From Dickeya dianthicola NCPPB 453 (GTDB taxonomy: Bacteria > Pseudomonadota > Gammaproteobacteria > Enterobacterales > Enterobacteriaceae): DNA of 64,000 nucleotides. Each line of letters opens with the position of its first letter. Position 1 is the first letter of the stretch. Both the position numbers and the translations under genes were made by a program. Of the stretch, positions 17,593-26,210 are shown in pieces. The stretch covers positions 2,447,512 through 2,511,511 of the forward strand of contig NZ_CM001841.1 in NCBI RefSeq assembly GCF_000365305.1. The letters run 5' to 3'. The notes beneath the pieces were generated by a model, which did no database searches, had not been told where the DNA came from, and saw only the letters and a program-made list of their open reading frames with translations.

Positions 17593-17607
17593 TGTGCAAC
17601 ATGCACA
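17593..17607. promoter_or_regulatory. Palindrome, candidate operator (copy 2)
   Basis: TGTGCA and TGCACA flank ACA. With the next base it reads TGTGCAACATGCACAG, one base different from the palindrome core at 12869-12884. It lies about 180 bp upstream of the ATPase gene. It is probably bound by the same regulator as copy 1. Confidence 0.6.
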
Positions 17608-17783
17608 GTTAGCCAACCGTCAATAAGCCGCGCCTCAGCCTGATTTTCCACTGGAGCAAGATCCTGTATTGCCCGGTTTTCATCTTCAAAAACATAAGAA
17701 CAATTTCTTAATTTAGTATCAGGCATGACTTATGCATACATACGTCATCAGCACCGCGCTACGACACGTGAGAGAAGGGAAGA

Positions 17784-18878
17784 ATGAAAACCTACGTTAG
17801 CTTCAAAAATATTCAAAAAACCTACGATGGCGATCGTCTGGTGGTCAAAAATCTGAATCTGGATATTCAGGAAGGCGAGTTTCTGACCATGCTGGGCCCG
17901 TCCGGCTCCGGCAAAACCACCAGCCTGATGATGCTGGCTGGGTTTGAAACGCCGACCCAGGGCGAAATTCTGCTGCGCGACACGCCGCTGCACAACCTGC
18001 CGCCCCACCAGCGCGGCATCGGCATGGTGTTTCAGAACTACGCGCTGTTCCCGCACATGACGGTGGCGGAAAACCTGGCGTTTCCGCTCGCCATTCGCCG
18101 CATGAACCGCAGCGATATCAAGGACAAAGTGGACAGAGTGCTGGACCGCGTCAAGCTGACCAATCTGGCCGACCGTTACCCGGCGCAGATGTCCGGCGGT
18201 CAGCAACAACGCGTGGCGCTGGCCAGAGCGCTGGTGTTCGAGCCGCGTCTGGTGCTGATGGATGAACCGCTGGGCGCGCTGGACAAGCAACTGCGCGAGC
18301 ACATGCAGCTGGAAATCAAGGAACTGCACCGGGCGCTGGAACTTACCGTGGTGTACGTCACCCACGATCAGAGCGAAGCCATGACCATGTCAGACCGGGT
18401 CGCGGTCTTCAACGACGGGATTATTCAACAGATGGACAGCCCCAGCGACATCTACGAACGCCCGCAGAATGCCTTCGTGGCGCAGTTTATCGGTGAAAAC
18501 AACACGTTGATTGGCACCCAGTCCGGCGGCAACGGCGACTACTATCAGGCCCAGTTGGATGACGGCACCGCATTACACGCGCTGAAAGTTCGCCCCAGCT
18601 CGCCGGGCAGAAAAATCCAGTTGTGCATCCGCCCGGAACGGGTACAAGTCAACGCCAGCATGCTGGCGGACGGCGCACAGCAGGTCAGTGCCCGTATCCA
18701 GCAGTTTATCTATCTCGGCGATCATGTCCGCATGATGACCGAGGTCGCCGGTCAACCGCAGTTTATGGTGAAACTGCCGGCCAGCGCCGTTAACCCAGAC
18801 TGGCAAATCGGCAGTGAAATCAATTTGTCCTGGCTGCCGGAACACCTGCGCGCGCTGGATGCCGTGGCGACGCAGTAA
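17784..18878 (+). CDS. Polyamine/GABA-type ABC transporter ATPase, PotA-like
   Basis: A 364-residue ATPase. It has Walker A GPSGSGKTT (residues about 39-47), Q-loop FQNYALFPHMTV, signature MSGGQQQRVALARAL, Walker B LVLMDEPLGALD and switch His in VTHDQSEAMTMSD. A C-terminal TOBE regulatory domain contains RPERVQV. This is the PotA/YdcT type. No permease or binding-protein gene adjoins it, while the PotBCD-like operon at 9.5-12.7 kb lacks an ATPase. The two probably form one transporter split around gabTD and the regulator. A shared upstream palindrome supports this. Confidence 0.9.
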   Translation: MKTYVSFKNIQKTYDGDRLVVKNLNLDIQEGEFLTMLGPSGSGKTTSLMMLAGFETPTQGEILLRDTPLHNLPPHQRGIGMVFQNYALFPHMTVAENLAFPLAIRRMNRSDIKDKVDRVLDRVKLTNLADRYPAQMSGGQQQRVALARALVFEPRLVLMDEPLGALDKQLREHMQLEIKELHRALELTVVYVTHDQSEAMTMSDRVAVFNDGIIQQMDSPSDIYERPQNAFVAQFIGENNTLIGTQSGGNGDYYQAQLDDGTALHALKVRPSSPGRKIQLCIRPERVQVNASMLADGAQQVSARIQQFIYLGDHVRMMTEVAGQPQFMVKLPASAVNPDWQIGSEINLSWLPEHLRALDAVATQ

Positions 18879-18911
18879 ATACGCGACCGGCCCTCTGCCG
18901 GTTCAGCCGCC

Positions 18912-18999
18912 GTTAATCCGGGCAGCTCTGTTAATTCGGGCAGATCTGTTAATTCGGGCAGATCTGTTAATTCGGGCGGATCTGTTAATTCGGGCGGAT
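18912..18999. repeat. 18-bp tandem array, about 4.9 copies
   Basis: The unit GTTAATTCGGGCAGATCT repeats from 34 bp after the ATPase stop. The first copy differs at two bases, the fourth and fifth carry GCGG for GCAG, and the fifth is cut at 16 bases. No gene lies inside it. It is one of five arrays in the window with exactly an 18-bp period. Confidence 0.95.
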
Positions 19000-19108
19000 A
19001 GTGATCTGCCCGAAACCATGACAATATAGCAACGCCGCAGGCGGCTACCCGTTTCAGGTTGAACCGCCCTCGCCTAATACCGACTTTCACACACGGAGCG
19101 TCTTAGCC

Positions 19109-19339
19109 ATGCCACATGTCGCCATCAAGTATTTTCCCCGCAATCTGCCGGAAACCGTCAAACAGGATTTAGCCAACGAGATCAGCGAATTGCTCAAGAA
19201 GTACCTGAACGCGGAAGAGCAGACAATTTCGGTTGCCCTGACCGAAGTCGCGCCGGAACGCTGGAAAGACGCGGTTTACGACATCGAAATCGGCCCGGAG
19301 CTGGATAACCTCACCAAACAGCCGGGATATACGATGTAA
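19109..19339 (+). CDS. pptA: Tautomerase PptA
   Basis: A 76-residue member of the 4-oxalocrotonate tautomerase family. It starts MPHVAIKYFPR, so the catalytic Pro is exposed after Met removal, and ends KQPGYTM. Length and pattern match E. coli PptA (YdcE, 77 residues), a cytoplasmic homodimer active on phenylpyruvate-type substrates. The natural substrate in the family is uncertain. GGAG lies about ten bases before ATG. It stands alone between the repeat array and the mesX region. In E. coli, ydcE lies elsewhere, near other small-molecule genes. Confidence 0.9.
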   Translation: MPHVAIKYFPRNLPETVKQDLANEISELLKKYLNAEEQTISVALTEVAPERWKDAVYDIEIGPELDNLTKQPGYTM

Positions 19340-19746
19340 CACCAGCGCACGGGTCACGTTATCGGCGAGCAAAGAGCGGGCGTTACGATCACCGATCGCT
19401 GTGCCCTGAATCATCTGCGTTACCCGTCAAAGACAAGGCTCATAACGAGCCTTGTAACACAATCAACCTGCCTGTAGTCCGCCGTTCCTGGCCGTATGGA
19501 TTCTCACGGTGAATCTTGTGGGGCTGGGGCATCTGCAACCCTTCCTGACCTAACCGTACACCCGACCATGAATATGGCTCATGTTGTAATGAAATTAAGT
19601 CGCTTTCACTCATCCGCCAACTCTGGCATAAAATATGCCATATTAACTTATTGGCAACATGAAGACCACTAAATGATAAAATAAAGTCATTTAAGATCAA
19701 TGCATTAACCAGGTTTTCATATCAAGAATCAGGATAAAAGATCGCA
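19340..19746. promoter_or_regulatory. Leader region of mesX-mesD
   Basis: 407 bp without a supported gene. It holds a 9-bp stem (ACAAGGCTC 19433-19441 with GAGCCTTGT 19447-19455) after pptA and a 7-bp-arm palindrome TGGCATA-AAA-TATGCCA (19624-19640), 107 bp before mesX. The palindrome is operator-like. No MetJ box array (AGACGTCT) was recognised. Confidence 0.5.
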
Positions 19747-20724
19747 ATGAATAAAGATGTCACCTTTACGATTAAGAGCAGTCGCTTCGACGAAAATTAT
19801 AACCCCTCAGAAAATACGCGTATCACGACCAACTTTGCTAATTTAGCCAGAGGGGAGAATCGCCAGCAGAACTTGCGCAACACGTTAGTGATGATTGACA
19901 ACCGTTTCAATACCCTGGCGTATTGGGACAACCCCAAAGGCGATCGTTATTCTGTCGAACTTGAAATCATTTCTGCTGAGATGAATATTCACGCTAATGG
20001 CGATAGCTTCCCGGCGATTGAAATATTAAAAACAAATATTATTGATAAAAAAACCAACCAACGCATTGAAGGCATTGTCGGAAATAATTTCTCTTCTTAC
20101 GTGCGAGATTATGACTTTAGTGTATTGCTGCCAGATCATAACAAGAACCAAACCGAATTTAGCATTCCGGATAACTTTGGTGATCTGCACGGGAATATAT
20201 TTAAACATTTCGTAAACTCAAACGCATACAAAGATAATTTCAAAAAAGCACCGGTGATATGTCTCAGCGTTTCGAGTAAAGACATCTATCAGCGGACTGG
20301 AAATCAGCATCCGGTATTGGGCATCGAATACCAACCAAATAGCACTTCGTTGACTGAGCAATATTTCGCAAAGATGGGGTTACAGGTTCGCTACTTTATG
20401 CCGCAAAATAGCGTGGCACCGTTGGCTTTCTATTTTTCGGGTGATTTACTTAGCGATTACACTGATCTTGAGCTTATCAGTACCATCAGCACGATGGAGA
20501 CGTTCCAGAAGATTTACCGGCCTGAAATTTACAATGCGAACTCGCCAGCAGGGCAATATTATCAACCAGACCTCAATCACCAGGATCATTCATTAACAAC
20601 CATTGTTTATGACCGGGAAGAGCGCAGCCAACTGGCGATTGAGCAAGGGAAGTTTACTGAACAGCACTTCATCAAACCCTACAAAACTATTCTTGAGCAG
20701 TGGTCTGCTCACTACGCACGTTAA
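19747..20724 (+). CDS. mesX: MesX, DUF1852 partner of methionine synthase MesD
   Basis: A 325-residue DUF1852 protein (MNKDVTFTIKSSRFDENYNP...). It has no signal peptide or TM segment and should be cytoplasmic. DUF1852 genes are almost always found directly before a short MetE-like synthase, as here (27 bp). Work on folate-independent methionine synthases named this pair MesX-MesD and found that MesD needs MesX, probably in an oxygen-dependent reaction. Its chemistry is unresolved. Codon use and composition are somewhat more AT-rich than in the flanking operons, which is compatible with acquisition. Confidence 0.88.
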   Translation: MNKDVTFTIKSSRFDENYNPSENTRITTNFANLARGENRQQNLRNTLVMIDNRFNTLAYWDNPKGDRYSVELEIISAEMNIHANGDSFPAIEILKTNIIDKKTNQRIEGIVGNNFSSYVRDYDFSVLLPDHNKNQTEFSIPDNFGDLHGNIFKHFVNSNAYKDNFKKAPVICLSVSSKDIYQRTGNQHPVLGIEYQPNSTSLTEQYFAKMGLQVRYFMPQNSVAPLAFYFSGDLLSDYTDLELISTISTMETFQKIYRPEIYNANSPAGQYYQPDLNHQDHSLTTIVYDREERSQLAIEQGKFTEQHFIKPYKTILEQWSAHYAR

Positions 20725-20751
20725 TTAACCAGGAATAGAAGGCTATCTATT

Positions 20752-21783
20752 ATGAAAACATTGCTTCCTACTTCAACTGCCGGCAGTTTGCCCAAACCTT
20801 CCTGGCTTGCTCAGCCTGAAACACTGTGGTCCCCCTGGAAATTGCAAGACGAAGAATTGATTGAGGGGAAAAAAGATGCCCTGAGTTTGTCTCTGTATGA
20901 TCAACTGCGGGCAGGTATTAATATTGTCAGTGATGGCGAGCAAACGCGCCAACACTTTGTCACCACGTTTATTGAACACCTCAGCGGTGTTGATTTTGAG
21001 AAACGCGAAACCGTCAGAATTCGTAATCGCTATGATGCGAGCGTGCCGACCGTGGTGAGTGCCGTTGAGCGTCAAAAGCCGGTGTTTGTTGAGGATGCGA
21101 AATTTTTACGTCAGCTCACCCAACAACCGATCAAATGGGCCTTACCTGGGCCGATGACGATGATCGATACGCTCTATGATAGCCACTATAAAAGCCGCGA
21201 AAAACTGGCCTGGGAATTTGCCAAAATACTCAATCAGGAAGCGAGAGAATTAGAGGCGGCGGGTGTTGATATTATCCAGTTCGATGAACCCGCATTTAAT
21301 GTTTTCTTTGATGAGGTGAATGACTGGGGGATCGCTGCGTTAGAACGAGCCATTGAAGGGCTGAAATGCGAAACGGCTGTACATATCTGCTATGGCTATG
21401 GCATCAAAGCCAATACCGACTGGAAAAAGACGCTGGGCTCAGAGTGGCGACAATATGAAGAAGCGTTTCCCAAACTGCAAACCTCGGCTATCGATATCAT
21501 CTCACTGGAATGCCATAACTCGCGGGTTCCGATGGATCTGCTTGAACTGATTCGCGGCAAAAAAGTGATGGTCGGCGCCATTGACGTGGCAACCAATACC
21601 ATTGAGACGCCAGAAGAAGTCGCCAGTACGTTGCGAAAAGCACTTCAGTTTGTCGATGCCGACAAGCTCTATCCTTCCACCAACTGTGGCATGGCCCCTT
21701 TATCTCGTTGGGTCGCCAGCGGCAAGCTCAATGCGTTAAGCGCAGGCGCAGACATCATCCGCAGAGAGCTCTCTGCTAAATAA
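20752..21783 (+). CDS. mesD: Folate-independent methionine synthase MesD (core-MetE)
   Basis: A 343-residue protein corresponding to the catalytic C-terminal barrel of MetE, without the N-terminal folate-binding half (MetE is about 750 residues). The zinc ligands are visible: His211 and Cys213 (VHICYG), Glu253 (SLECH) and Cys312 (STNCGM). The homocysteine-site motifs DGEQ (61-64) and FDEP (177-180) are also present. It methylates homocysteine from a donor other than 5-methyl-THF, with MesX as partner. It is in an operon with mesX. The methyl donor is not known from sequence. Confidence 0.88.
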   Translation: MKTLLPTSTAGSLPKPSWLAQPETLWSPWKLQDEELIEGKKDALSLSLYDQLRAGINIVSDGEQTRQHFVTTFIEHLSGVDFEKRETVRIRNRYDASVPTVVSAVERQKPVFVEDAKFLRQLTQQPIKWALPGPMTMIDTLYDSHYKSREKLAWEFAKILNQEARELEAAGVDIIQFDEPAFNVFFDEVNDWGIAALERAIEGLKCETAVHICYGYGIKANTDWKKTLGSEWRQYEEAFPKLQTSAIDIISLECHNSRVPMDLLELIRGKKVMVGAIDVATNTIETPEEVASTLRKALQFVDADKLYPSTNCGMAPLSRWVASGKLNALSAGADIIRRELSAK

Positions 21784-22042
21784 CACCACGGCATTGTCGA
21801 TCACTAAAAAACTCAGTCCGTGTCAGGCGATCTGATCAATCGCCAAATAACCTGAACCACCAACCGGACTGAGCAATACCGAACATTGCGCAATTACTGA
21901 TGAAGAACGGCTAATTTATATGATGCCGTGAACCAGTAGCGAAACAAAACCACCTGCGGTCGGCAGAGTAAACCAGGCCGCCCTTTTTACTGTCGCACAG
22001 CGTGATATAGCGTGCTGACATCATCGCCGCCAACCCGGTTTT

Positions 22043-22666
22043 TTAGACCATGCCATTATTCCCATGACGCAAAAATGCCGGTCGCTGATTCAAGCGTGTA
22101 AACCACGCGTCAATGGCAGGGACTTCAGGGTGAGGAAACGGTGTCATTTTCCAGCGATTCACCGACAGCCCGAGCACCACATCGGCCAGCGTAAACGTCT
22201 CACCTGCCGCCCATGCACCGGTGCGCTGGAGTTGTTGTTCAAGAATACCGATACAGTGATTCCACTCTTTAATGCCTGCGGCAATCGCGTTTTGATCGTT
22301 ATAGGCTGGGTTCTTGCGCGCCAGAGCCGGGAAGACATAACGCCAGGCGTTGTTAAACTCGGTCGCCTGCCAGTCCATCCAGTGCTCGACGTTAGCGCAC
22401 GCCTGCGCTTCGGTGGGGAGCAGGTCATCGCGCCCGGCTTTGCGCGCCAGATAGCGGCAAATCGAATTCGATTCCCACAGCACGAATTTATCGTCAATCA
22501 ACACGGGCACCATCGCGTTCGGGTTCATGGCGCGAAATGCATCGGTTTCCGTCGAGGCAAATCCGCTACCGTAATCTTCCTGAACATAGTCCAACCCCGC
22601 TTCTTCGCAGGTCCAGAGCACTTTGCGCACATTTATTGACGTCGTTTTGCCAAGTATTTTGAGCAT
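22043..22666 (-). CDS. Glutathione S-transferase family protein
   Basis: A 207-residue cytosolic GST: an N-terminal thioredoxin-like domain (MLKILGKTTSINVRKVLWTCEE) with the cis-Pro motif MVPVL and the ES glutathione-binding pair in LWESNSICRYLA, then the all-helical domain with GETFTLADVVLG. The start at 22666 gives a normal GST N-terminus; the 44-residue upstream in-frame extension does not. Ser in TTSINVRK is the likely thiolate-activating residue. It lies alone. The substrate is unknown. Confidence 0.88.
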   Translation of the reverse strand: MLKILGKTTSINVRKVLWTCEEAGLDYVQEDYGSGFASTETDAFRAMNPNAMVPVLIDDKFVLWESNSICRYLARKAGRDDLLPTEAQACANVEHWMDWQATEFNNAWRYVFPALARKNPAYNDQNAIAAGIKEWNHCIGILEQQLQRTGAWAAGETFTLADVVLGLSVNRWKMTPFPHPEVPAIDAWFTRLNQRPAFLRHGNNGMV

Positions 22667-23265
22667 ACTTCGAATGTCCTTCCGCGTGATTAACCGTTTA
22701 AAAACAATACACCAACCTAATATCTGCTTGCTACTGGCAGCAGAGCACTGACATGGTTGCGGCGCATTCATGAGCTTATGCTTTTTATTGGGCTGCAAAT
22801 TCGGATCCTGTGGCTCTTCCTACTTCATATCGCTTTACGTTGACATCAAAAACCAGTTTGGCAGAAGCCTGACCACGCTTTCCCTGCCGACGTCCTCTTC
22901 TGGCACTGAGCCGACAGTAGAAAACTGTTTGTCGGCTAAGAGCGAGGAGCGGACATCTCCATTGGTTTCTCGGTTCGCGGCGTATGAATCAACGGGGGAA
23001 CAGTCCAGCACATTTACTGACGTAAGAATAATCTGGACAGCGAAACTGTACCCCATGAGGGCGAAAATGGAATCAATGTATTCCTGTGCAGCACGTAATA
23101 TATGCCTGAAAATGCATTTAATGGCGAGTACAGTGGAAATAACGAGGTCAGAGTAACACGGCGGGCCAACCGTTAAGCATGAGCGCCGTTAGCTACTGGG
23201 GATAACTAACGGCGGTGTGGCTTTAGCATTAGGAAATATGTGCAAGAATTCTAGGATTCTACTAT
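22667..23265. other. Gene-poor stretch at the edge of the AT-rich island
   Basis: 599 bp. One 128-codon plus-strand ORF and a 73-codon minus-strand ORF overlap here, but neither has a convincing ribosome site or recognisable protein. A 9-bp perfect stem, CGCCGTTAG (23184-23192) with CTAACGGCG (23206-23214), ends the region before the HD gene. Nothing else is supported. Confidence 0.5.
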
Positions 23266-24822
23266 TTATTTTTTTTCATTCTCAATATCATTGATTTTAT
23301 CTTTAACAATTTCTTCAATATCTTTAACCAATTGTTCGAACTTTACAACATATGAAGCGTGAGTGGCCTTTGATACAAAAACACGAATAAAGAATTTAAC
23401 ATGGTGATATGGTTGAAGTACTTCATTACAATCACGTAATTCGTTTATTTTATACTTGCCATTTATTTCTTTTTTAATGATTTTAGCCTGGCTTTCCTCA
23501 ATGTCTTTGAAGTTATCTTCAATCTGAAAATCAAGGGCCCATTCATTTCCAATTATAGCACTTCCGAGAATGGTTTTGATCTTTTCAGATATTTCCTCTT
23601 TGCACTCCTTGAATGTATTATTTGAAAGTTTAACATTGGAAAATGTGTGTTTTTTTTCATATATTTTTTTCCACACATTTCTTCTAACAATATCATCGAT
23701 TATTTTTGTTGAATCTTCATTTAATTTACTTTTAAGCGTCTCCTCTAAAAACTTCTTGTCTGGATTTTCTAGATAAAAATTTTTGATCAAATCAATGATT
23801 TTACCCTCAGTATCTAAAGATATAACACTAACAGCGCCTGAGCCAGAACATGCTTTGTTAAGCATGGCAGATAGCGCGCGATTGGTTTTATGAAAATAAA
23901 CTTGACTATAAAGACCACTTCTTGCATTGGCAAACTCTAGTATTGAATCCATACCACTTTCTTTATATGCCAAGTAAATATTATTTTCAACCTCAACAGG
24001 GATAAACGACATTAGCAATCGCCCATAATCATAAATCCCGTACTTAACACCTGAGAAGTAGCTATCTCTAAGTAAGTAGTCCATTCTATCTGCATCTATA
24101 GGTGAAGATGATATGATTGAACCCAACAAAGGATATATATTCGGGCCTTTTATTTCACTTTTAAATTCATATTTTTTCTCAACGATTTTTATAATACTAT
24201 CTGCGTTGATTTTCTTTATGCTTTCTTTATAAATATCGTTATCATCAGATTCACTTTCAGCTTTATTTTTTAATTCATCAATTATTTCCTTGATAAAAAT
24301 ACATGACACTTGTTCGTGACTTAATTTTCCGTCTTCATTATCAGCTAGTGATATGATCTTATCATATTTCTGAGTTTCTTCAGTCTTGCATTTTTCTTTG
24401 AATTTTTTTATGTCTATTGCAAAACTGTCAAATTGATGGGCCAGAGGACCATGCCCAACATCATGTAACAAAGCTGCAATACGTAGTTCCTGAATAAGAA
24501 TTGCTGGCATTTTTTTAATCTCCAAATAGAGGTCAACGCCCTCATTTTTACGATTATAAATCAATGCATTCAAATCTAAATTTTTCAATATTTCATACGA
24601 TAAATGCATCACTCCAACTGAGTGCTCAAAACGAGAATGCATTGCAGAAGGAAATACTTTATATAAAAACGTATTCTGCCTAATATCTCTTAGCCTTTGA
24701 AATAAAGGATGGTCAATGATTTTTTTTTCGAGCTTAGTTATTCGAATGACTCCATGTATGGGATCTAGAAACTTCCCCAGAAGCAGGTCTTCAAAGTTCT
24801 CAGGTTTGTTTTTTTGCGTCAT
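23266..24822 (-). CDS. HD-domain phosphohydrolase (SAMHD1/dGTPase-like)
   Basis: A 518-residue HD-superfamily protein. The N-terminal LDPIHGVIRIT, SRFEHSVGVMHLS (metal His67), LLHDVGHGPLAH (His120-Asp121) and DADRMDYLLRD (about 244-254) give a complete H...HD...D site as in SAMHD1 and the bacterial YwfO-type dNTPases. The C-terminal half is Lys/Glu-rich and unrecognised. Base composition is strikingly AT-rich against its neighbours, with many AAA, ATT and TTT codons, indicating horizontal gain. AAGGAAAG precedes the ATG. It stands alone. A dNTPase or other phosphohydrolase role, possibly in phage defence, is inferred. Confidence 0.82.
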   Translation of the reverse strand: MTQKNKPENFEDLLLGKFLDPIHGVIRITKLEKKIIDHPLFQRLRDIRQNTFLYKVFPSAMHSRFEHSVGVMHLSYEILKNLDLNALIYNRKNEGVDLYLEIKKMPAILIQELRIAALLHDVGHGPLAHQFDSFAIDIKKFKEKCKTEETQKYDKIISLADNEDGKLSHEQVSCIFIKEIIDELKNKAESESDDNDIYKESIKKINADSIIKIVEKKYEFKSEIKGPNIYPLLGSIISSSPIDADRMDYLLRDSYFSGVKYGIYDYGRLLMSFIPVEVENNIYLAYKESGMDSILEFANARSGLYSQVYFHKTNRALSAMLNKACSGSGAVSVISLDTEGKIIDLIKNFYLENPDKKFLEETLKSKLNEDSTKIIDDIVRRNVWKKIYEKKHTFSNVKLSNNTFKECKEEISEKIKTILGSAIIGNEWALDFQIEDNFKDIEESQAKIIKKEINGKYKINELRDCNEVLQPYHHVKFFIRVFVSKATHASYVVKFEQLVKDIEEIVKDKINDIENEKK

Positions 24823-25149
24823 GATACTTTCCTTTTCATATGGTTATAGTTCTTAACTTGAATAGTATTAATGCTAATGGTTTTGATGCGTAACTTAATA
24901 ATAAAAATATTATGAAAGAGCATATCAATATGGTTTCACATATTCAATTGGCCTGTGTAATTGGGTCATGATTAATATTTTACTAACATAGCCGCCTATT
25001 CATCTACGGGGAGCAGGTCAGAATGATTTAAAAGGGAATTTATTTTTCGACAGGCACAAAAAATCCCGCTCAGTGGCAGGAATTATGAAAGGGATGTGCA
25101 TTAGTAAAGGCTAGAATTTACAGCTTGCTAAATACCACCTGGGACAGGT
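24823..25149. other. AT-rich intergenic region
   Basis: 327 bp between the HD gene start and the end of the lipoprotein gene. It holds the HD gene promoter region and the lipoprotein terminator (25059-25082). Nothing else is seen. Confidence 0.6.
25059..25082 (-). terminator. Terminator of the lipoprotein gene
   Basis: On the minus strand TCCTGC-CACTGA-GCGGGA forms a 6-bp stem with one G-U pair and runs straight into TTTTTT. It lies about 70 bp after the lipoprotein stop. Confidence 0.6.
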
Positions 25150-25656
25150 TTATCTAGGAGTAATCACTCTTATGTCTGCGAGTTTGTCATCCCAAAAAGT
25201 GAATTCGATTCCTTGATGGACATAAGTGATCGTGTGTTCATGAGCGCCAGGAACTGAACCGAACTCCGAGATTATGCTATCGCCTTCACGAGTAGGTGGT
25301 CCATAAGCCTTAAGAACGTCCTTTATTGAACTCTCTTTTCCTATACCCTTATCGGTTATACCGTCAAAAGTCACATATTTAGGCAGCTTGTAGTAGAGAA
25401 AGATCGTTCTTATTTTTCCATCTTTTCCGTATGAAGCATCTAATCCCTTAGCGGGAAGGAATAAATAACCATCCTTTTCTACAAACTCTCTGGAAAATTG
25501 TGTTTTGGCGTGTTGAATGGAGTCATTTAAAGATAGATTCTTTATGCCGATACCAGGGGTAATCAGAAACTCATGATCAGTTTTCGAATGGGATTTAGGC
25601 AATCCGCATCCTGCTAAATTTAAGCAAAGAACACTAACCAACAAAGTCCTAACCAT
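25150..25656 (-). CDS. Small lipoprotein of unknown function
   Basis: A 168-residue protein with a lipoprotein signal: MVRTLLVSVLCLNLAGC, lipobox LAGC with Cys17 as the acylated residue. The mature part is mixed alpha/beta-like with no recognised domain. Stretches such as LFLPAKGLDASYGKDGKIRTIFLYY and HEHTITYVHQGIEFTFWDDKLADIRVI resemble small secreted enterobacterial proteins that track a YG-type beta hairpin. It belongs to the AT-rich patch, with a terminator after it and a decayed gene upstream. The function is unknown. Confidence 0.75.
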   Translation of the reverse strand: MVRTLLVSVLCLNLAGCGLPKSHSKTDHEFLITPGIGIKNLSLNDSIQHAKTQFSREFVEKDGYLFLPAKGLDASYGKDGKIRTIFLYYKLPKYVTFDGITDKGIGKESSIKDVLKAYGPPTREGDSIISEFGSVPGAHEHTITYVHQGIEFTFWDDKLADIRVITPR

Positions 25657-25732
25657 ATGTAATCCTTTATTATATTTTCCAATGTTGATTCGTATGATTC
25701 ATGCCATATAAGTTACAAAAATTCAAATATGG

Positions 25733-26064
25733 TTATAAAATACGCAGCTTGGTCTCAATCACTACACCTATCAACTTGTAGTTATCATTAATAGGAATTA
25801 GAAGCCACTGTAGATTCAAGCCCTTCAGGAACGTCTGGCTACCATCAATGACCAGCTTCTTAGACGTGGCTTCATTGTCATCAACCAGCTTTGCGATCAT
25901 CCAGTGTCGTTAACCGCTTCACGACCAGTATCAAAGAAAATGAATGTACCTGAATCGCCACGGATAATCTAGACACTTCCGAGCTGTTGATAATATTGGT
26001 TTTCATATTCCGCCGGTGGCATCAGGTTAGCTACTTCCGCTTGTGGCACTTAGCTGACCATCAT
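25733..26064 (-). pseudogene. Decayed gene, two nonsense codons and a frameshift
   Basis: On the minus strand, ATG 26064 opens a frame that meets TAA after four codons (26050-26052) and then reads VPQAEVANLMPPAEYENQ. It meets TAG at 25969-25971, continues in frame as IIRGDSGTFIFFDTGREAVN, and shifts frame near 25905. It ends with SKKLVIDGSQTFLKGLNL and a terminal ETKLRIL before TAA at 25733-25735. The protein-like text on both sides of each lesion shows a single former gene of about 110 codons. I do not recognise the family. Confidence 0.65.
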
Positions 26065-26210
26065 AGTAATCACACATAATAATACCCAATCAAAATTAAT
26101 CACAATCCAGTAAATATACCCGATTGATAAAACAGTCTAGCATCCCGACGATAGGCCGTTATAAACAAGCCCCCGGCCAGAAATACGCTATTTATTTCTG
26201 AGCCCCTTTT

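Larger units (their letters stand above)
17392..17783. other. Intergenic region before the detached transporter ATPase
   Basis: 392 bp with no supported gene. It contains a 17-bp tandem duplication shortly after the MocR stop (17420-17453) and the second copy of the shared palindrome (17593-17607). The long leader also holds the promoter of the ATPase gene, with an AGAGAAGGGAAG ribosome site just before ATG 17784. Confidence 0.6.

Noticed and set aside
21916-22042. Possible membrane-protein remnant downstream of the GST gene
   Set aside because: On the minus strand a short stretch reads AAWFTLPTAGGFVSLLVHGII before a stop, but the upstream frame is lost within about 30 codons and no family was recognised. 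Too short to call.
22770-23156. 128-codon ORF between the GST and HD genes
   Set aside because: Low-complexity serine/threonine-rich text, no ribosome site, no recognised family, and overlapped by an equally plausible minus-strand frame.
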